Source of the DNA: Adiantum capillus-veneris
Taxonomy: Eukaryota; Streptophyta; Polypodiopsida; Polypodiales; Pteridaceae
Length of the DNA: 64,000 nt
Direction: 5' to 3'
NCBI GenBank assembly: GCA_014529385.2
Contig: CM043959.1
Span: forward strand, 5,856,466 to 5,920,465
Shown here: positions 22,672-34,588 of the stretch, in pieces
Numbering within the stretch: position 1 is the stretch's first letter
How the letters are laid out: each line of letters opens with the position of its first letter
Made by a program: the position numbers and the translations under genes
Notes under the pieces: generated by a model
Database searches by the model: none
What the model was told of the DNA's origin: nothing
Seen by the model: only the letters and a program-made list of their open reading frames with translations

Positions 22672-24745
22672 ACGAACCCTTCGCCTCATTCACGACGTAG
22701 TGCTTTGCCCGTTTTTTTTGCATTTGGCTTGTAGCCACCAACTTGGCCTTCAACGGCCATTTGGTCTCGCAGGTTTACCTGGGCACACCCTGTATTCCTA
22801 TTGCATTCTCAAGCCCATACACAACTACCTTTTACAGCTTCAAGCTCGAGCCTCCATCAACACTAGAGAATCCTTTCCCTTTGCAATCCCCTCGTAGTGT
22901 CAAGCTAGGGTGAGTGCCACTAGCCACACTGCTTGCTTTGTAGCTTGCCTACATGCAATGCGCTCCTACTACATGCAGCATCTACTATCTTGCAACAATT
23001 ACTCATCAACTGCGAGGCATAGTATCACCTTAGCTCTCCCCACCATCACCCTCCAGCTTCACTTACAAACGGCACTACGCTAAGCTATTTTTGCATGCTG
23101 TCTTAGATCACAAGCCAATAGTAATGCAAGAGCGTCACTGTTCTCAACTTTGCTCATCATCATCAAAGCCCGGGCTCATCTCCGCATTCTTGCATCACCT
23201 GGCTGCTTTAGCTTGCCATCATTTGGCGTGTGATAATTTCTACTGAACCACAAACAATCATCTCCATAAGCCCTACTTCCTTCCCTCACACTGGTGGATC
23301 TTACCGTTAGTAGTCGCAGCTACCGTTGTCATCTGCTTGTTTGGTTGCAAGTTTAACCCCTCAAATTTAGCATGTAAATAGTCATGTAGTTTAAGTAGGG
23401 GTTTAGACACTATCCATGTGTAAAAAGCATGAGGTAAGACCGCCCTATGCATTGGCCATTATTTTCTTGAGCAAGAGAAAAGAGACCACAAAGATACAAA
23501 CATGAAGATCACTTTGACGATAGACAAACAAAACAACACAAAGCAAGACTACACTAGTATTTGGTACGGAAGATGTTCTCCAAACACAAACATTTGACTT
23601 TTGTATTTGTCCACCAAATTTGATTTTGCTTTATCCTACCACCTTGTTGACCACTATTCTCAAGGGGAGGAAACTTTGACATCCTTAACTTGGTTGACAA
23701 TTCTCCAAGGAGGATATTTGACCTTCCTACACCCTAATTGCTTACAACTCTCTAGGGAAGGTACACTACTTTTGTGAGCCTATCTAGAAGGGAGACTTAG
23801 ACCCCACTAGAAGGAAATTCAACTTTGGTGTTCTCAACACAAAAGGGGAGGCTTGTTGGGATTTGTGCCTTGATCACACCTCCTCATGGGAGTCATCTCT
23901 TACACATATTTGCCTAGGTACATTGAACCTAGTGACTAGCATGCTTTGCCACATTTGGAAGATGCCTAGACACTAGATACATCATTGATGAGGTCAACAA
24001 AACACTCTACCACATGGCTATATAATGGCTCCTATGTACAAGCTATTGATGATACATTCTATCATTCATGTATTGTTGTTATCTCCTTGTCTGTTGAGTG
24101 CTCATTATCTTGATTAGTGTGTTGCTAATTGCATTTGTCGTTAATGCATGAATGCCTCATCAATTTTTCCTCCTTAATCATCATCCCCACTTACTCAACA
24201 TGTGGATTCAGAGCCGAGCCTAGCTAATCTCGTTTTTAGCTTAGATCCTCGTTAGATCAATTTGATGATTTCTTGTATTAGTTCCCCTTACATTTTTTAA
24301 ATCAAAGTCTCTTGCATATTCAATTAGGAGTATCATTTAGGCTTTATCATCTTTTAATTAGTGGTAGAATTAGAAGAGCTCTTAAGCTAGCAAGCCAAAT
24401 TTGGTAGAGGAGCTCGTGAGAAGCATTCAAAATTGAAAGCTTATTTTGGAGAGGGAAGCTCACATCTCGGGAGGAGCTTGGAAGAATAAGTTCAAAGATC
24501 CAACTTAAGCTAGCTCCTAAGTTGTAGTAGATATTCTCTCTAGGAGCATTTTCTACGAACCCTTCACCTCAACCCACATGCAATGCTTTGCCCGTTTTTT
24601 TTTTTTACATTTGGCTTGTAGCCACCAAGTTGGTCTTCATCGGTCTCGCAGGTTTGCATGGGCACATACACAATTGCCTTTTACTGATTCAAGCTCGAGG
24701 CCTCCATCAACACTAGAGCATATTTTCCCTTCGCAATCCCCTTGT
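22672..24745 (+). mobile_element. Non-coding LTR element, family B, copy 1
   Basis: This copy consists of internal sequence, a polypurine tract, one LTR, a primer-site-like sequence, then internal sequence again. After 24552 the sequence restarts the unit seen at 22672 (ACGAACCCTTC...). It is cut at 24745 by the antisense copia insertion. No coding capacity is seen. The inverted copy at 30676-33482 has the same order and keeps about 520 bp that are missing here near 23370. Confidence 0.75.
23854..24200 (+). repeat. LTR of family B copy 1
   Basis: A 347-bp segment, TGTTGGGATTTGTGCC...TTACTCAACA. It is preceded by the polypurine tract ACAAAAGGGGAGGC and followed by TGTGGATTCAGAGCC, a damaged match to the TGGTATCAGAGCC initiator-Met primer site. 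The 346-bp reverse copy at 31677-32022 has the same neighbours. Confidence 0.85.
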
Positions 24746-24974
24746 TGTTGGAATTAGGGTTGTAGGAAAACACACACAGCTTGGATAAGATGAAGGAACC
24801 TTAAGGCACACAACAAAGAGTGTATTACTTAGTGTTTTATGGAAAGATAAGATACCTCTAGAGTGATGGGTGTATATACAATGCACTATGGGAAAAACCT
24901 CCTAGTGAGGGAAAAAATGCCCTAGTTGTTCTAAGTGTGTTCACACACATCACTACCACATGTATATGGTAACA
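24746..24974 (-). repeat. 3' LTR of copia family A copy 2
   Basis: A 229-bp reverse copy of the LTR at 4081-4309. The purine-rich CAGGGGGGATT lies next to it on the minus strand (24975-24985). Confidence 0.93.
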
Positions 24975-25079
24975 AATCCCCCCTGGGAGTGATGTGATGA
25001 ACAAGAGTTGGAACCTAGAGTATAGGGAAGTGACATGCCCTAAGGACATGATCAGTACACAAAGGGGAGTAAGCCCAAA

Positions 25080-26108
25080 GATTTGCGGAAAGCTTTGAAC
25101 TTCTAACAGGACAATGCCTTTGTGAAAAGTTCTATAAGGTTGTCCTATGTTGGCACATAAGCCAAGATGATCTCTCCGGCTGACAGTGTCTCTTGACATA
25201 GTGGTAATGCACTTCAATGTGCTTTGTGCAAGCATGAAAAACTGGGTTTCTCGCAATTGCCAATGCGCTCTGACTATTAGTGTAGATAGTGTTGGTAGTG
25301 TCCTATCCAATACCCAAATCAGTCATAAGGCTTCTGAGCCATACACAATCAACCGTAGTTGTGAAACTGCCCTGTGCTCAGCATCACAACTGGAAGTGTC
25401 CATAGTAGGTTGCTTCTTGCTCAACCATGACACGCATGAGCTGCCAAGCATGAAACCAAAACCACTTGTGGACACTCGTGTGTCAAACCAACGAGCCCAA
25501 TTTGAGTCCAAAAGGCATGTATATATGGCGGCAATGAACCCCCTTGGGATAAAACAAGCCAAGATGTAAAGTGCCACTCAAGTAGAGGAAAATCCTCTTG
25601 ACAGTCCGCCAATGCTTAAACCATTGGCTATGCATAAATATAATGACCTGTGAGAATGCAAACTAAATATCCAGCCTCGTGTTGCATACATAAATGAGGC
25701 ATCCAACAATAGTTTGGTAAAGAGTGACATCTGTAGGATCACCAGCATCATGAGACTCAATTTCAAACCTATTTCCATGGGAGTGGAAATAGGATTTGCA
25801 ATCCTCAAGTCCAAACTTACATAGCAATGACTCTATGTACCTTTCTGACACAAGGCAATACCACCATCACACTGCTTAAACTGTATACCCAAGTAATGAT
25901 GCAACAACCCCAAATCTTTCATCTTGAAAGTAGCATTCAAATCAGACTTAAATTCATCGATATGTCTCTCATTTGGTCTAGTGATCAACAAATCATCCAC
26001 ATAAAGAAGTACATCACCCTCGCGCTTTACATACAATGTGCTTTCTGTTTGGACTGTTACAAAAGCCTCATTTGACCAAATGAGTGTCAGCTTTCTCATA
26101 CCAAGCAC
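25080..26108 (-). pseudogene. copia RT and RNase H of copy 2
   Basis: The minus strand gives ESTLYVKREGDV, LYVDDLLITRPNERHI and MKDLGLLHHYLGIQF. YIESLLCKFGLEDCK follows and retains the Glu that is a stop codon in copy 1. RNase H blocks such as VSTSGFGFMLGSSCVSWLSK, TSSCDAEHRAV and LPTLSTLIVRAHWQL follow in several frames. Multiple frameshifts break the gene. Confidence 0.88.
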
Positions 26109-26124
26109 GAGGAGATTGCTTCAA

Positions 26125-26300
26125 TCCATACAAAGCCATTTAGGCATACCTCTAGCTTTCTCATTCTCAACCCTGTCCTCATCAAGTACATCATTTACAT
26201 CTGCATCAGTAATAGGCTGATCTATAACATTTTCAAAAACCCCTATAGGCTGTACATTTGCCTCATTGGAGTTTACATTCGAACTCCCACCACTTCCAAA
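26125..26300 (-). pseudogene. copia integrase/RT linker fragment of copy 2
   Basis: On the minus strand SNEANVQPIGVFENVIDQP and DADVNDVLDEDRVENEKAR match the segment at 2200-2335 of copy 1. The join to RT sequence at about 26125-26145 occurs where both sides carry a short AATGG/AAGG-like word, consistent with a microhomology deletion. Confidence 0.8.
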
Positions 26301-27430
<1,130 letters not shown>

Positions 27431-27829
27431 GGAAGGGAGGTTCTAGGATTGAGCATGAAGGGTTGAACCTTTTAATTAACCATTGTAAGTGAGTATTGGG
27501 ACCTATTAACTTGTGTATATTGCAACTTAAACACTCTAGGAGTTGTCGTATTAATAGTGGACTCTTATGGGGGCTACCTTTGGTTTTACCATACTAAGCG
27601 TAAAGAAAGGTCATAAGTATTGTTTAAGCTTCAAGACGGGAAATGTTATGACCATGCTCTCTACCTTGATTAATTACAAGAGTTTAAACCAAGGGTGTGT
27701 AAGATCTGAAGAGCTATCTCTTAATTCACAAAGGGGAATAGTTGTAATTGTTTACACGAGATAGTTATATCTCACAAGGAACTTCTACTTCACAAAGCAC
27801 CATCACTATGAATAGAATCAAGAAGAGGA

Positions 27830-28450
27830 GAGAGTGATTGACTTCACTAGCTTGACTTTGCACAATGATGTTGCAACTGCTGATGGAATTTGGATAGTTG
27901 AAGTTCTTGCTCACAGGTTACAAGAAGCTATTGAAAATCCTGCTTTGCAAGTTGTGGTCCAAACACAGCTACAAACAAAGAATCTTATTGTCCATGATCC
28001 CAAAGAGGATTCTCTTGTGAAGTCTCATAAAGAGACTTCAAAAAGAGAAAATTATATCGAGTAGAGGAAGCACTCATCTGCTACAAGAAGAGGAAGAAAC
28101 CCTCAATGTGACGCAAAGGGAAAGAAGAAATACAAAAGTACAAGAGAGAAATATCATATGAATGAAGAAGATAGTCCTGTGTCATCTGATGCAGATGTAC
28201 ATTCTAGGAGATGTCGAAGAATTCCCTCACCATCACCTCCCTTTGGGAGGAGAAGATCTCCAAGCTCTCATTCTTCTCGTTGTTCTAGAGAGAGTGAAGA
28301 ACCTTGAAAAGAAACTGAGAAAGAAGAAACCATCTAGCTCTCGGTCATCGTCAAGCTCATCTAGATCCAAGAGTTTCTCCTACTCGGATAGAGATTCTCT
28401 CAAAGCACGCAAGAGGAGAGGTCATCGACGCTCTCATGCTACCTAGAAGA
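27830..28450 (+). pseudogene. N-terminal, Arg/Ser-rich part of gag
   Basis: In two overlapping frames the region encodes MKKIV...VERVKNLEKKLRKKK, then SSSRSSSSSSRSKSFSYSD and SLKARKRRGHRRSHAT. A parallel frame gives SPSPPFGRRRSPSSHSSRC. The composition is that of an RS domain. It directly precedes the gag core. Stops at 28062-28064 and 28444-28446 interrupt it. Confidence 0.6.
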
Positions 28451-28479
28451 GAGCATCTTGCCTAAGAAAGTTCAAGGAA

Positions 28480-29222
28480 GGAGATAAAAGCATAACCTTC
28501 CTCTCCTTTGATGGAACTTTCGGCAATATGGACAAATTTTTAAGCTTTATCCAACAATTTGATGCGGCCTTTGGGGATGAAAAAATCTCGGAGTCATCCA
28601 AACTCCGACATGTTGCTATGCGTCTTTAGAAATCAGCCCGTCAATAGTGGGCGAGCCTTCGCTCCAAGGAAAAATCTCAGAAGACTTAGAAAACATGTTG
28701 AGTTGCTATCATGAAGCAATCCTTATCCAGTGGGGCTTTTGACAAAGTGCTTACGGCATGGTGAAGCTTAAAGCTTGATGATGGAGAAAACATGCAAAAA
28801 TAGGTGGAGAAGTTCTGGGATCTATACCTCAAAGCTATGGCATACAAGTGCATCAACTTCTTGGAGAAAAAGCATCAATTGTGTGTTGGGATCTCTGAAG
28901 ATTGGAGAAATTGTATCAATATACAAAGATCTTGGACCATTTTAGAGGTTATCCACCACTCAATGGTAGCCTCCAACATCAAATTCCAGGATTTGGACAA
29001 AGGTTCAAAGCCAAATAATGGGAGAGACAAGCCACAGGAGAAAGGAAAAATTCAAATCAAAATGTTTCTATCAAAACTAGGAAGCTTAAAGACAAATATG
29101 GCTACCAAGATAAGAATCGATTATATCTTATAGAGTGTTATCATAAGGATAATAGATGTTTTAGATGCGGTGAACAATGTCATTCTTACCGCACATGCCC
29201 TCAAAAGCATGTAAAGAAGTAA
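28480..29222 (+). pseudogene. gag core with CCHC zinc knuckle
   Basis: The core reads SFDGTFGNMDKFLSFIQQF, DAAFGDEKISESSKLRHV and, after several TAG codons, MKQSLSSGAFDKVLTAW and VEKFWDLYLKAMAYK. This is a plant gypsy gag with the usual 'F.G......F......F' start. A zinc knuckle CFRCGEQCHSYRTC lies at 29157-29198. At least five in-frame stops, mostly TAG, replace likely Gln or Trp codons. Confidence 0.8.
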
Positions 29223-29237
29223 CCCCCTAGAACTACA

Positions 29238-29826
29238 ATGGTATCTACTCAACAAGAGGGCGATCTTCCACCTGGATTTCCCTTATGTTATGAATGGGAA
29301 AAAGTTAGAGAACATGATACGCTCATCCTCTTTGATTCTGGTTCCACACACAATTATATATTTGTGGGATTATCATTAAACCTATGGATACATGCTCATG
29401 AGAGGGGACAAACATATGTTGTCAAAGAACCCTTTGAAGGCCAAGAGACTCTAGTCACACCTTTGATTGGAAAGTTAAGGCTTCATGTGCAAGGGTATGT
29501 GGAAAAAGAGGATTTTCTCATTTCTCCACTCAAGAATGAGGATGTGTTGCTTGGAGTACCATGGTTTGATTGTATGGCTACTTCCATCAAGTTTCTAGAG
29601 AGGTTAGTAGCATTTCAATACAAGGGTACAACATCCACATGTGCAAGGGTATGTGGAAAAAGAGGATTTTCTCATTTCTCCACTCAAGAATGAGGATGTG
29701 TTGCTTGGAGTACCATGGTTTGATTGTATGGCTACTTCCATCAAGTTTCTACAGAGGTTAGTAGCATTTCAATACAAGGGTACAACATCCACATTGTATC
29801 TCATGACTCCTTTGACAAATCAATAA
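29238..29826 (+). pseudogene. aspartic protease with internal duplication
   Basis: The catalytic motif is LILFDSGSTHNYI (about 29320-29358) and the second hallmark is EDVLLGVPWFD (about 29540-29570). A 154-bp tandem duplication (29484-29637 and 29638-29791) repeats the second half of the domain, including LLGVPWFD. Because 154 is not a multiple of 3, it shifts the frame. Confidence 0.85.
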
Positions 29827-30675
29827 AGAGTTCTATTTTTGTTTACATGATATTTGTCAAGGATGTTCCTAAAAATAATGTTATCTCTTCAAATGGTTCA
29901 TTAAAAGTAGAAAGTGATTTCTATTCATTTCTAAATGAACATGCTGATCTTTTTATCGATGGCATCCTAGGAGAGTTACTTCCTAGAAGGGGAATTGATG
30001 ATCATAGGACCGATCTCATACCAAGAAGCTCTTGGACTCCTAACAAGCATCCTTATCGAGTCTCACCAACTTAACAAGAGGAAATTATGTCACACAAGTC
30101 AACGAACTTGTGCAAAAAGGAATGGTAAGACCTAGCTCTTTGCCATTAGGATCTCTTATCTTATTAGTGCATAAAAAGGATGGTACATACAAAATGTGTG
30201 TAGACTATCATGCATTAACGAAGATGACAATAAAAAACAAAATTTTAGTCCCAAGGATTGAGGATTTTTTTGATAAGCTACAAGGATCTATCTACTTTAG
30301 TAGAATAGGCCTTAAAAGTGACTATCATCAAATACAAATTGTACTAGAAGATATTTAAAAGATAGCCTTTGGGACCACCTTTGGCTTGTACAAATATCTT
30401 ATCATGCCTTTTGGGTTGAAAAATGCTCCAGTCACACTCAATCCAATGCTCCAGTCACACTCAATCCAATGATGGAAATAATTTGTTTTTGTCCATAGGG
30501 CTTGCACTGGAGTAATCTTTGATACTATCATAGTCTACTCTAAGTCCTTAAAAGAACACAAAGAGCATCTCAAAGCAATGTTTCATGCATTGCAAGAGAA
30601 TAATATTATCTCAAAGGATGGTATTCATATGGATCCACAAAATCTTGAAGTGATAAATGATTGGCGTGAAACAAG
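29827..30675 (+). pseudogene. reverse transcriptase, truncated
   Basis: RT blocks are ELLPRRGIDDHRTDLIPRSS and LILLVHKKDGTYKMCVDYHA, then FDKLQGSIYFSRIGLKSDYH, YLIMPFGLKNAPVT and IFDTIIVYSKSLKEHKEHL. The usual 'F.DDIL.YSK' has become FDTIIVYSK, so the catalytic Asp pair is lost. A 23-bp tandem duplication (30422-30444 and 30445-30467) shifts the frame after the PFGLKNAP block. The domain ends at the family B junction. Confidence 0.85.
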
Positions 30676-33482
30676 CTACTAAAGGTGAGATCCACCATTG
30701 TGAGGGAAGGAGGCAGGGCTTATGAGATTATCGTTTGTGGCTCAGTACACACCAAATGATGGCAAGTTGAAGCGGCAAGGTGATGCAAGCATGCGGAGAT
30801 GATCTTGGGCTTTGATGATGATGAGCACTCAGAGGTGAGAACAATGACCCTTTGTCGTTACTATCCGCCTGCAATCTAAGATGGCATGCAAAAACAACAA
30901 AGCATAGTGCCGTTTGCAAGCAGAGCTCAAGGGTGATGGTGGTGAGAGCTTAGGTGATAGTGAGCCTTTCAGTTGATGAGTAATTGCTTCGAGATTGTAG
31001 CTATTGCGGGCAGTAGGAGCGCGTTGCATGTAGGCAAGCAAAGCAAGCAGTGTGGCTAGTGGCACCTACCCTAGCTTGACACTACGAGGTGATTGCGAAG
31101 GGAAACGATGATCTAGTGTTGATGGAGGCCTCGAGCTTGAAGTCGTAAAAGGCAGTTTTGTATGGGATTGAGAATGCGATAGCAAAACAAGGTGTGCCCA
31201 AGTAAACCTATGAGACCAAATGGCTATTGAAGGCCAAGTTGGTGGCTACAAGCCAAATGCCGAAAAAAAACAGACAAAGCACTGCATGCGGGCCAAGGCG
31301 AAGGGCTCATAGAAGATGCTGGTAGAGAGAATATCTCCTACAATTTAGGAGTTAGCGTAAAGTGGATCTTTGACCTTATTCTTCCAAGGTCCTCCCGAGA
31401 TGTGGTGCTTCCCTCTCCAAAATAAGCTTTCAATTTTGAATGCTTCTCGCGAGCTCCTCTACCAAACTCGGCTTCCCAGCTTAAAGAGACCTCTTAATTG
31501 AGCCACTGATTAAAAGATGATAAAGCCTAAATGATGCTCCTAATTGAATATGCAAGAGATTTGATTAGAAAAATGTATAGGGAATTAATACAATTCTAAT
31601 GCAAAAAGTCATCAAATTGCTCTAACGAGGATCTAAGCTAAAAACCAGATTAGCTAGGCTCGACTCTGATACCACATGTTGAGTAAGTGGGGATGATGAT
31701 TAAGGCAGAAAAACTGATGAGGTGTTCATGCCTTATTGAAAAATGCAATTAGCAACACACTAATAAAGACAATGAGCACTCAATGGCAAGGAGATAACAA
31801 CAATACATGAATGATAGAATGTATCATGAATAGCTTGTACATAGGAGCCATTATATAGCCTTGTGGTAGAATGTTCTTTTGACCTCATCAATGATGTATC
31901 TCGTGTGTAGGCATCTTCCAAGTGTGGCAAACCATGCTAGTCACTAGGTTCAATGTACCTAGCCAAATATGTGTAAGAGATGACTCCCATGAGGAGATGT
32001 GATCAAGGCACAAATCCCAACAAGACTCCCCTTTTGTGTCCAAAGTCGAATGTCCTTCTAGTGGGGTCTAAGTCTCCCATCTAGATAGGCTCCAAAAAGT
32101 AGTGTACCTCCCCTAGAGAGTTGTAAGCTACTAGGGTGTAGGAAGGTCAAATATCCTCTTGGAGAATTGTCAACAAGGTTAACGATGTCAAAGTTTCCTC
32201 TCCTTGAGAATAGTGGTCAACAAGGTGGTAGGACAAAGCAAAATCAAATTTGGTGGACAAATACAAAAGTCAAATGTTTGTGCTTGGAGAACATCTTCGT
32301 ACCAAATACTAGTGTAGTCGTGCTTTGTGTCATTTTGTTTGTCTATCGTTAAAGTGGTCTTCATGTTTGTAGCTTTGTGGTCTCTTTTGTCTTGCTCAAG
32401 CAAATACTGGCCAATGCATAGGGCGGTCTTACCTCATGCTTTTTACACATGGGCAATGTCTAAACCCCTTTTTAAACTACATGACTATTTACATGGTAAG
32501 GAAAAACCACAAAGGAAAAAAAAAGGTTTATTATGCACGATAAAAAAGAAATCAAGGGATAGGGGATTGAAGACAGTGTGCCTTCATCTTCACTATCTTC
32601 AAAGAAATTAGACATCGTTTCCTCAAATGGGACCCGATGCAACATTTGTACTTCATACACTATCTTTGTATATTTGAGGTCATTTTTTGCCACTTCATCA
32701 GTAGCTTCCGAGTTGGGTGGTGTATCACTTTGCTCTAGGGCTTCATCATGGAGCTTGGATGCCCAAAAACTCCGGTATGCATGTCAATTTTGTTTTGGGT
32801 TGACCTTGTAGTTGCTACGTCCGATTGATGCGGTTGAATTTTCTGATGAAGCCATGCTTGAAGGGCTACGTGTGAGTAGCATGAGACAACCCTCTAGAAC
32901 AAGAATGTTTTGACGGCTTTAGGCCTTGGTGGAGAAAATGGACTCTTATGAGGCAAAATTCAACCCAAAATTAGTACTCTATTGACTGCAAAATTTGAGG
33001 GGTTAAACTTGCAAGCAAACAAGCAGGTGACAACGATAGCTATGACTTCTAAAGGTGAGATCCACAATTGTGAGGGAAGGAGGCAGGGCTTATGGAGATT
33101 ATTGTTTGTGGCTCATTAGGAATTGTCACACACCAAATGATGGCAAACTGAAGCGGCAAGGTGATGCAAGCATGCGGATATGATCTTGGGCTTTGATGAT
33201 GATGAGCACTCAGAGGTGAGAACAATGACCCTCTGTCGTTACTATCCGCCTACGATCTAAGACAGGCATGCAAAAACAGCACAGCATAGTGCTATTTGCA
33301 AGCGGATCTCGAGGGTGATGGTGGTGAGAGCTAAGGTGATAGCAAGCCTTGCAGTTGATGAGTAATTATTGCGAGATTGTAGCTACTGCGTGTAGTAGGA
33401 GTGTGTTACATAGAGGCAAGCTACAAAGCAAGCAGTGTGGCTAGTGGCACCCACCCTAGCTTGACACTACGAGTGAAGCCAT
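30676..33482 (-). mobile_element. Non-coding LTR element, family B, copy 2 (inverted)
   Basis: On the minus strand the order is internal part (33482 to about 32024), polypurine tract, LTR (32022-31677), primer site, then internal part again (31676-30676). The two internal parts share 33045-33482 with 30676-31110, so the copy spans more than one full element length, as copy 1 does. About 520 bp (about 32470-32990) are present here but not in copy 1. It is cut on its higher-coordinate side by copia family A copy 3. Confidence 0.75.
31677..32022 (-). repeat. LTR of family B copy 2
   Basis: This 346-bp segment starts, on the minus strand, TGTTGGGATTTGTGCC and ends TTACTCAACA. The polypurine tract ACACAAAAGGGGAG precedes it. 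CATGTGGTATCAGAGTCGAGCC follows in two parts, with a nearly perfect primer site TGGTATCAGAGTC. Confidence 0.87.
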
Positions 33483-33612
33483 ATACATGTGGTAGTGATT
33501 TGTGTGAACACGCTTGTGTGTTCACACAAGTGTCAAGCCAGTGGCACCCACCCTAGCTTGACACTACGAGTGAAACCATATACATGTGGTAGTGATTTGT
33601 GTGAACACACTT
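33424..33612 (+). repeat. Complex duplication at the family B / copia junction
   Basis: The junction GTGGCACCCACC...GTGTGAACAC appears twice (about 33447-33511 and 33542-33610), with small differences. Between the copies lies an inverted piece that forms a perfect 12-bp stem, TTGTGTGAACAC (33500-33511) and GTGTTCACACAA (33518-33529). The pattern suggests replication template switching. Confidence 0.75.
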
Positions 33613-33799
33613 ACGACCGTCGAGGCATGTTTTTCCTCACTAGGAAGTTTTTCCCCCTGTGCATTGTATATACGCCCATTACTCTAGGGCTATCTTATCT
33701 TTCCATTGCACACTAAGTAATACACTCTTTGTTGTGTGCCTCGAGCTTCCTTCATCTTCTCCAAGCTATGTGTGTTTTTGTGCAACCCTAATTTCAACA
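33571..33799 (+). repeat. 5' LTR of copia family A copy 3
   Basis: A 229-bp repeat starting TGAAACCATATACATG (second and third bases changed relative to the TGTTACC of the other copies) and ending CCCTAATTTCAACA. It matches 4081-4309 along its length. Confidence 0.93.
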
Positions 33800-33801
33800 A
33801 T

Positions 33802-33814
33802 TGGTATCAGAGCA
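33802..33814 (+). other. Primer binding site, initiator Met tRNA
   Basis: TTGGTATCAGAGC directly follows the 5' LTR. TGGTATCAGAGC is the complement of the plant initiator-Met tRNA 3' end and is the usual copia primer site. Confidence 0.92.
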
Positions 33815-34160
33815 TGTTGCATCCTCCTAGATTAGTCGCCAGCAGCTCTAGCACACGCGTGCTCACTTTCTCCAATTTTTGTGAGCTTTGGCCAGCATTT
33901 GCAGGTCGACAAATATTTTGAGAAAGCTCATAGAGCCGAGTCTACTCATATTTTTGATTTGGGCTCATTTCGGTCTCCGTTTTCACTATAGGCAGTATTG
34001 CACAAGCTATTTCATCATTTTGTGCAGAATTTCTGTGAGTGCCGTTTTTTGCATAACAGATCCATACATTCTTCTACAATTTGTGTTATATAGCATGTGT
34101 TGTTCTCACTTTGTTTCTCCTCTTTTTGGGCAATTTTGACATCTAGTGCAGGCATTCGCC

Positions 34161-34588
34161 ATGGCTGACAAAAACGCAGATGTGTTCAAGATATTTGCTA
34201 AGCTCAAGACATATAGGATGGGGACAATTACCCTATGTGGGCTTACATGATGCAACATGTCCTTATGTCAAAGGGCGTTTGGAACATTGCGCTAGGCATT
34301 GACGTACGTCCTGGTTCTGAGGATGTAGGCAATGTTGAGGATGTTGTAGATTTTGGTGGTAGAGTTGCTGCTGCTAGAGCAGTTCTACCTACGGCTGAGC
34401 AAGCTTGTTGGGATGTAAAAGATGCACAGGCTCATGCATTGATTGCATTGTCTGTGAAGCGCACTATTATTCTCCATGGACTTTATGCAAGTTGCAATGA
34501 GGCAAAAATTGCAGTGTTGCATAAAGAGTTGGGGTCGAAGATCATGCATGAGGAAGATGACATCGACACTCTACTTGTTGTGTCAAGG
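34161..34588 (+). pseudogene. copia gag, copy 3
   Basis: The gag start is visible here: MADKNADVFKIFAKLKTY. A 1-nt shift near 34215 then separates it from YPMWAYMMQHVLMSKGVWN, a typical copia gag block. The rest matches the start of copy 1 (PTAEQACWDVKDAQAHALIA). The frame ends at the gypsy insertion point. Confidence 0.85.
34584..34588. other. Target site duplication of the giant gypsy element, left copy
   Basis: CAAGG lies next to the TG of the LTR remnant. The right copy is 56300-56304, directly after the LTR end, and is followed by ATAT as in the uninterrupted copia gag (position 250 onward). Confidence 0.75.

Larger units (their letters stand above)
24746..26300 (-). mobile_element. copia family A, copy 2 (antisense, truncated)
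   Basis: Read on the minus strand it holds the end of the integrase/RT linker, the RT palm, RNase H and a 3' LTR. About 560 bp between the linker and the RT palm are deleted: sequence matching about 2336 of copy 1 joins sequence matching about 2900. The 5' half of the element is absent beyond about 26300. It inserted into family B copy 1. Confidence 0.9.
33571..34588 (+). mobile_element. copia family A, copy 3 (5' LTR to gag), cut by the giant gypsy element
   Basis: It has a 5' LTR, a primer site and gag matching copy 1, and stops at ...GTGTCAAGG (34588), where copy 1 continues GTGTCAAGGATATC. At 56300, on the far side of the giant gypsy element, the sequence is CAAGGATAT. This is the expected target duplication plus four more matching bases, before the similarity is lost. 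Confidence 0.88.

Noticed and set aside
22700-23340. Short frames with gene-like composition in family B copies
   Set aside because: They are not conserved in frame between the direct and inverted copies, so the element seems non-coding.
30728-31065. Minus-strand frames in the family B copy near 30.8 kb
   Set aside because: Equivalent frames are not kept in the 33.1-33.4 kb and 22.7-23.3 kb copies.
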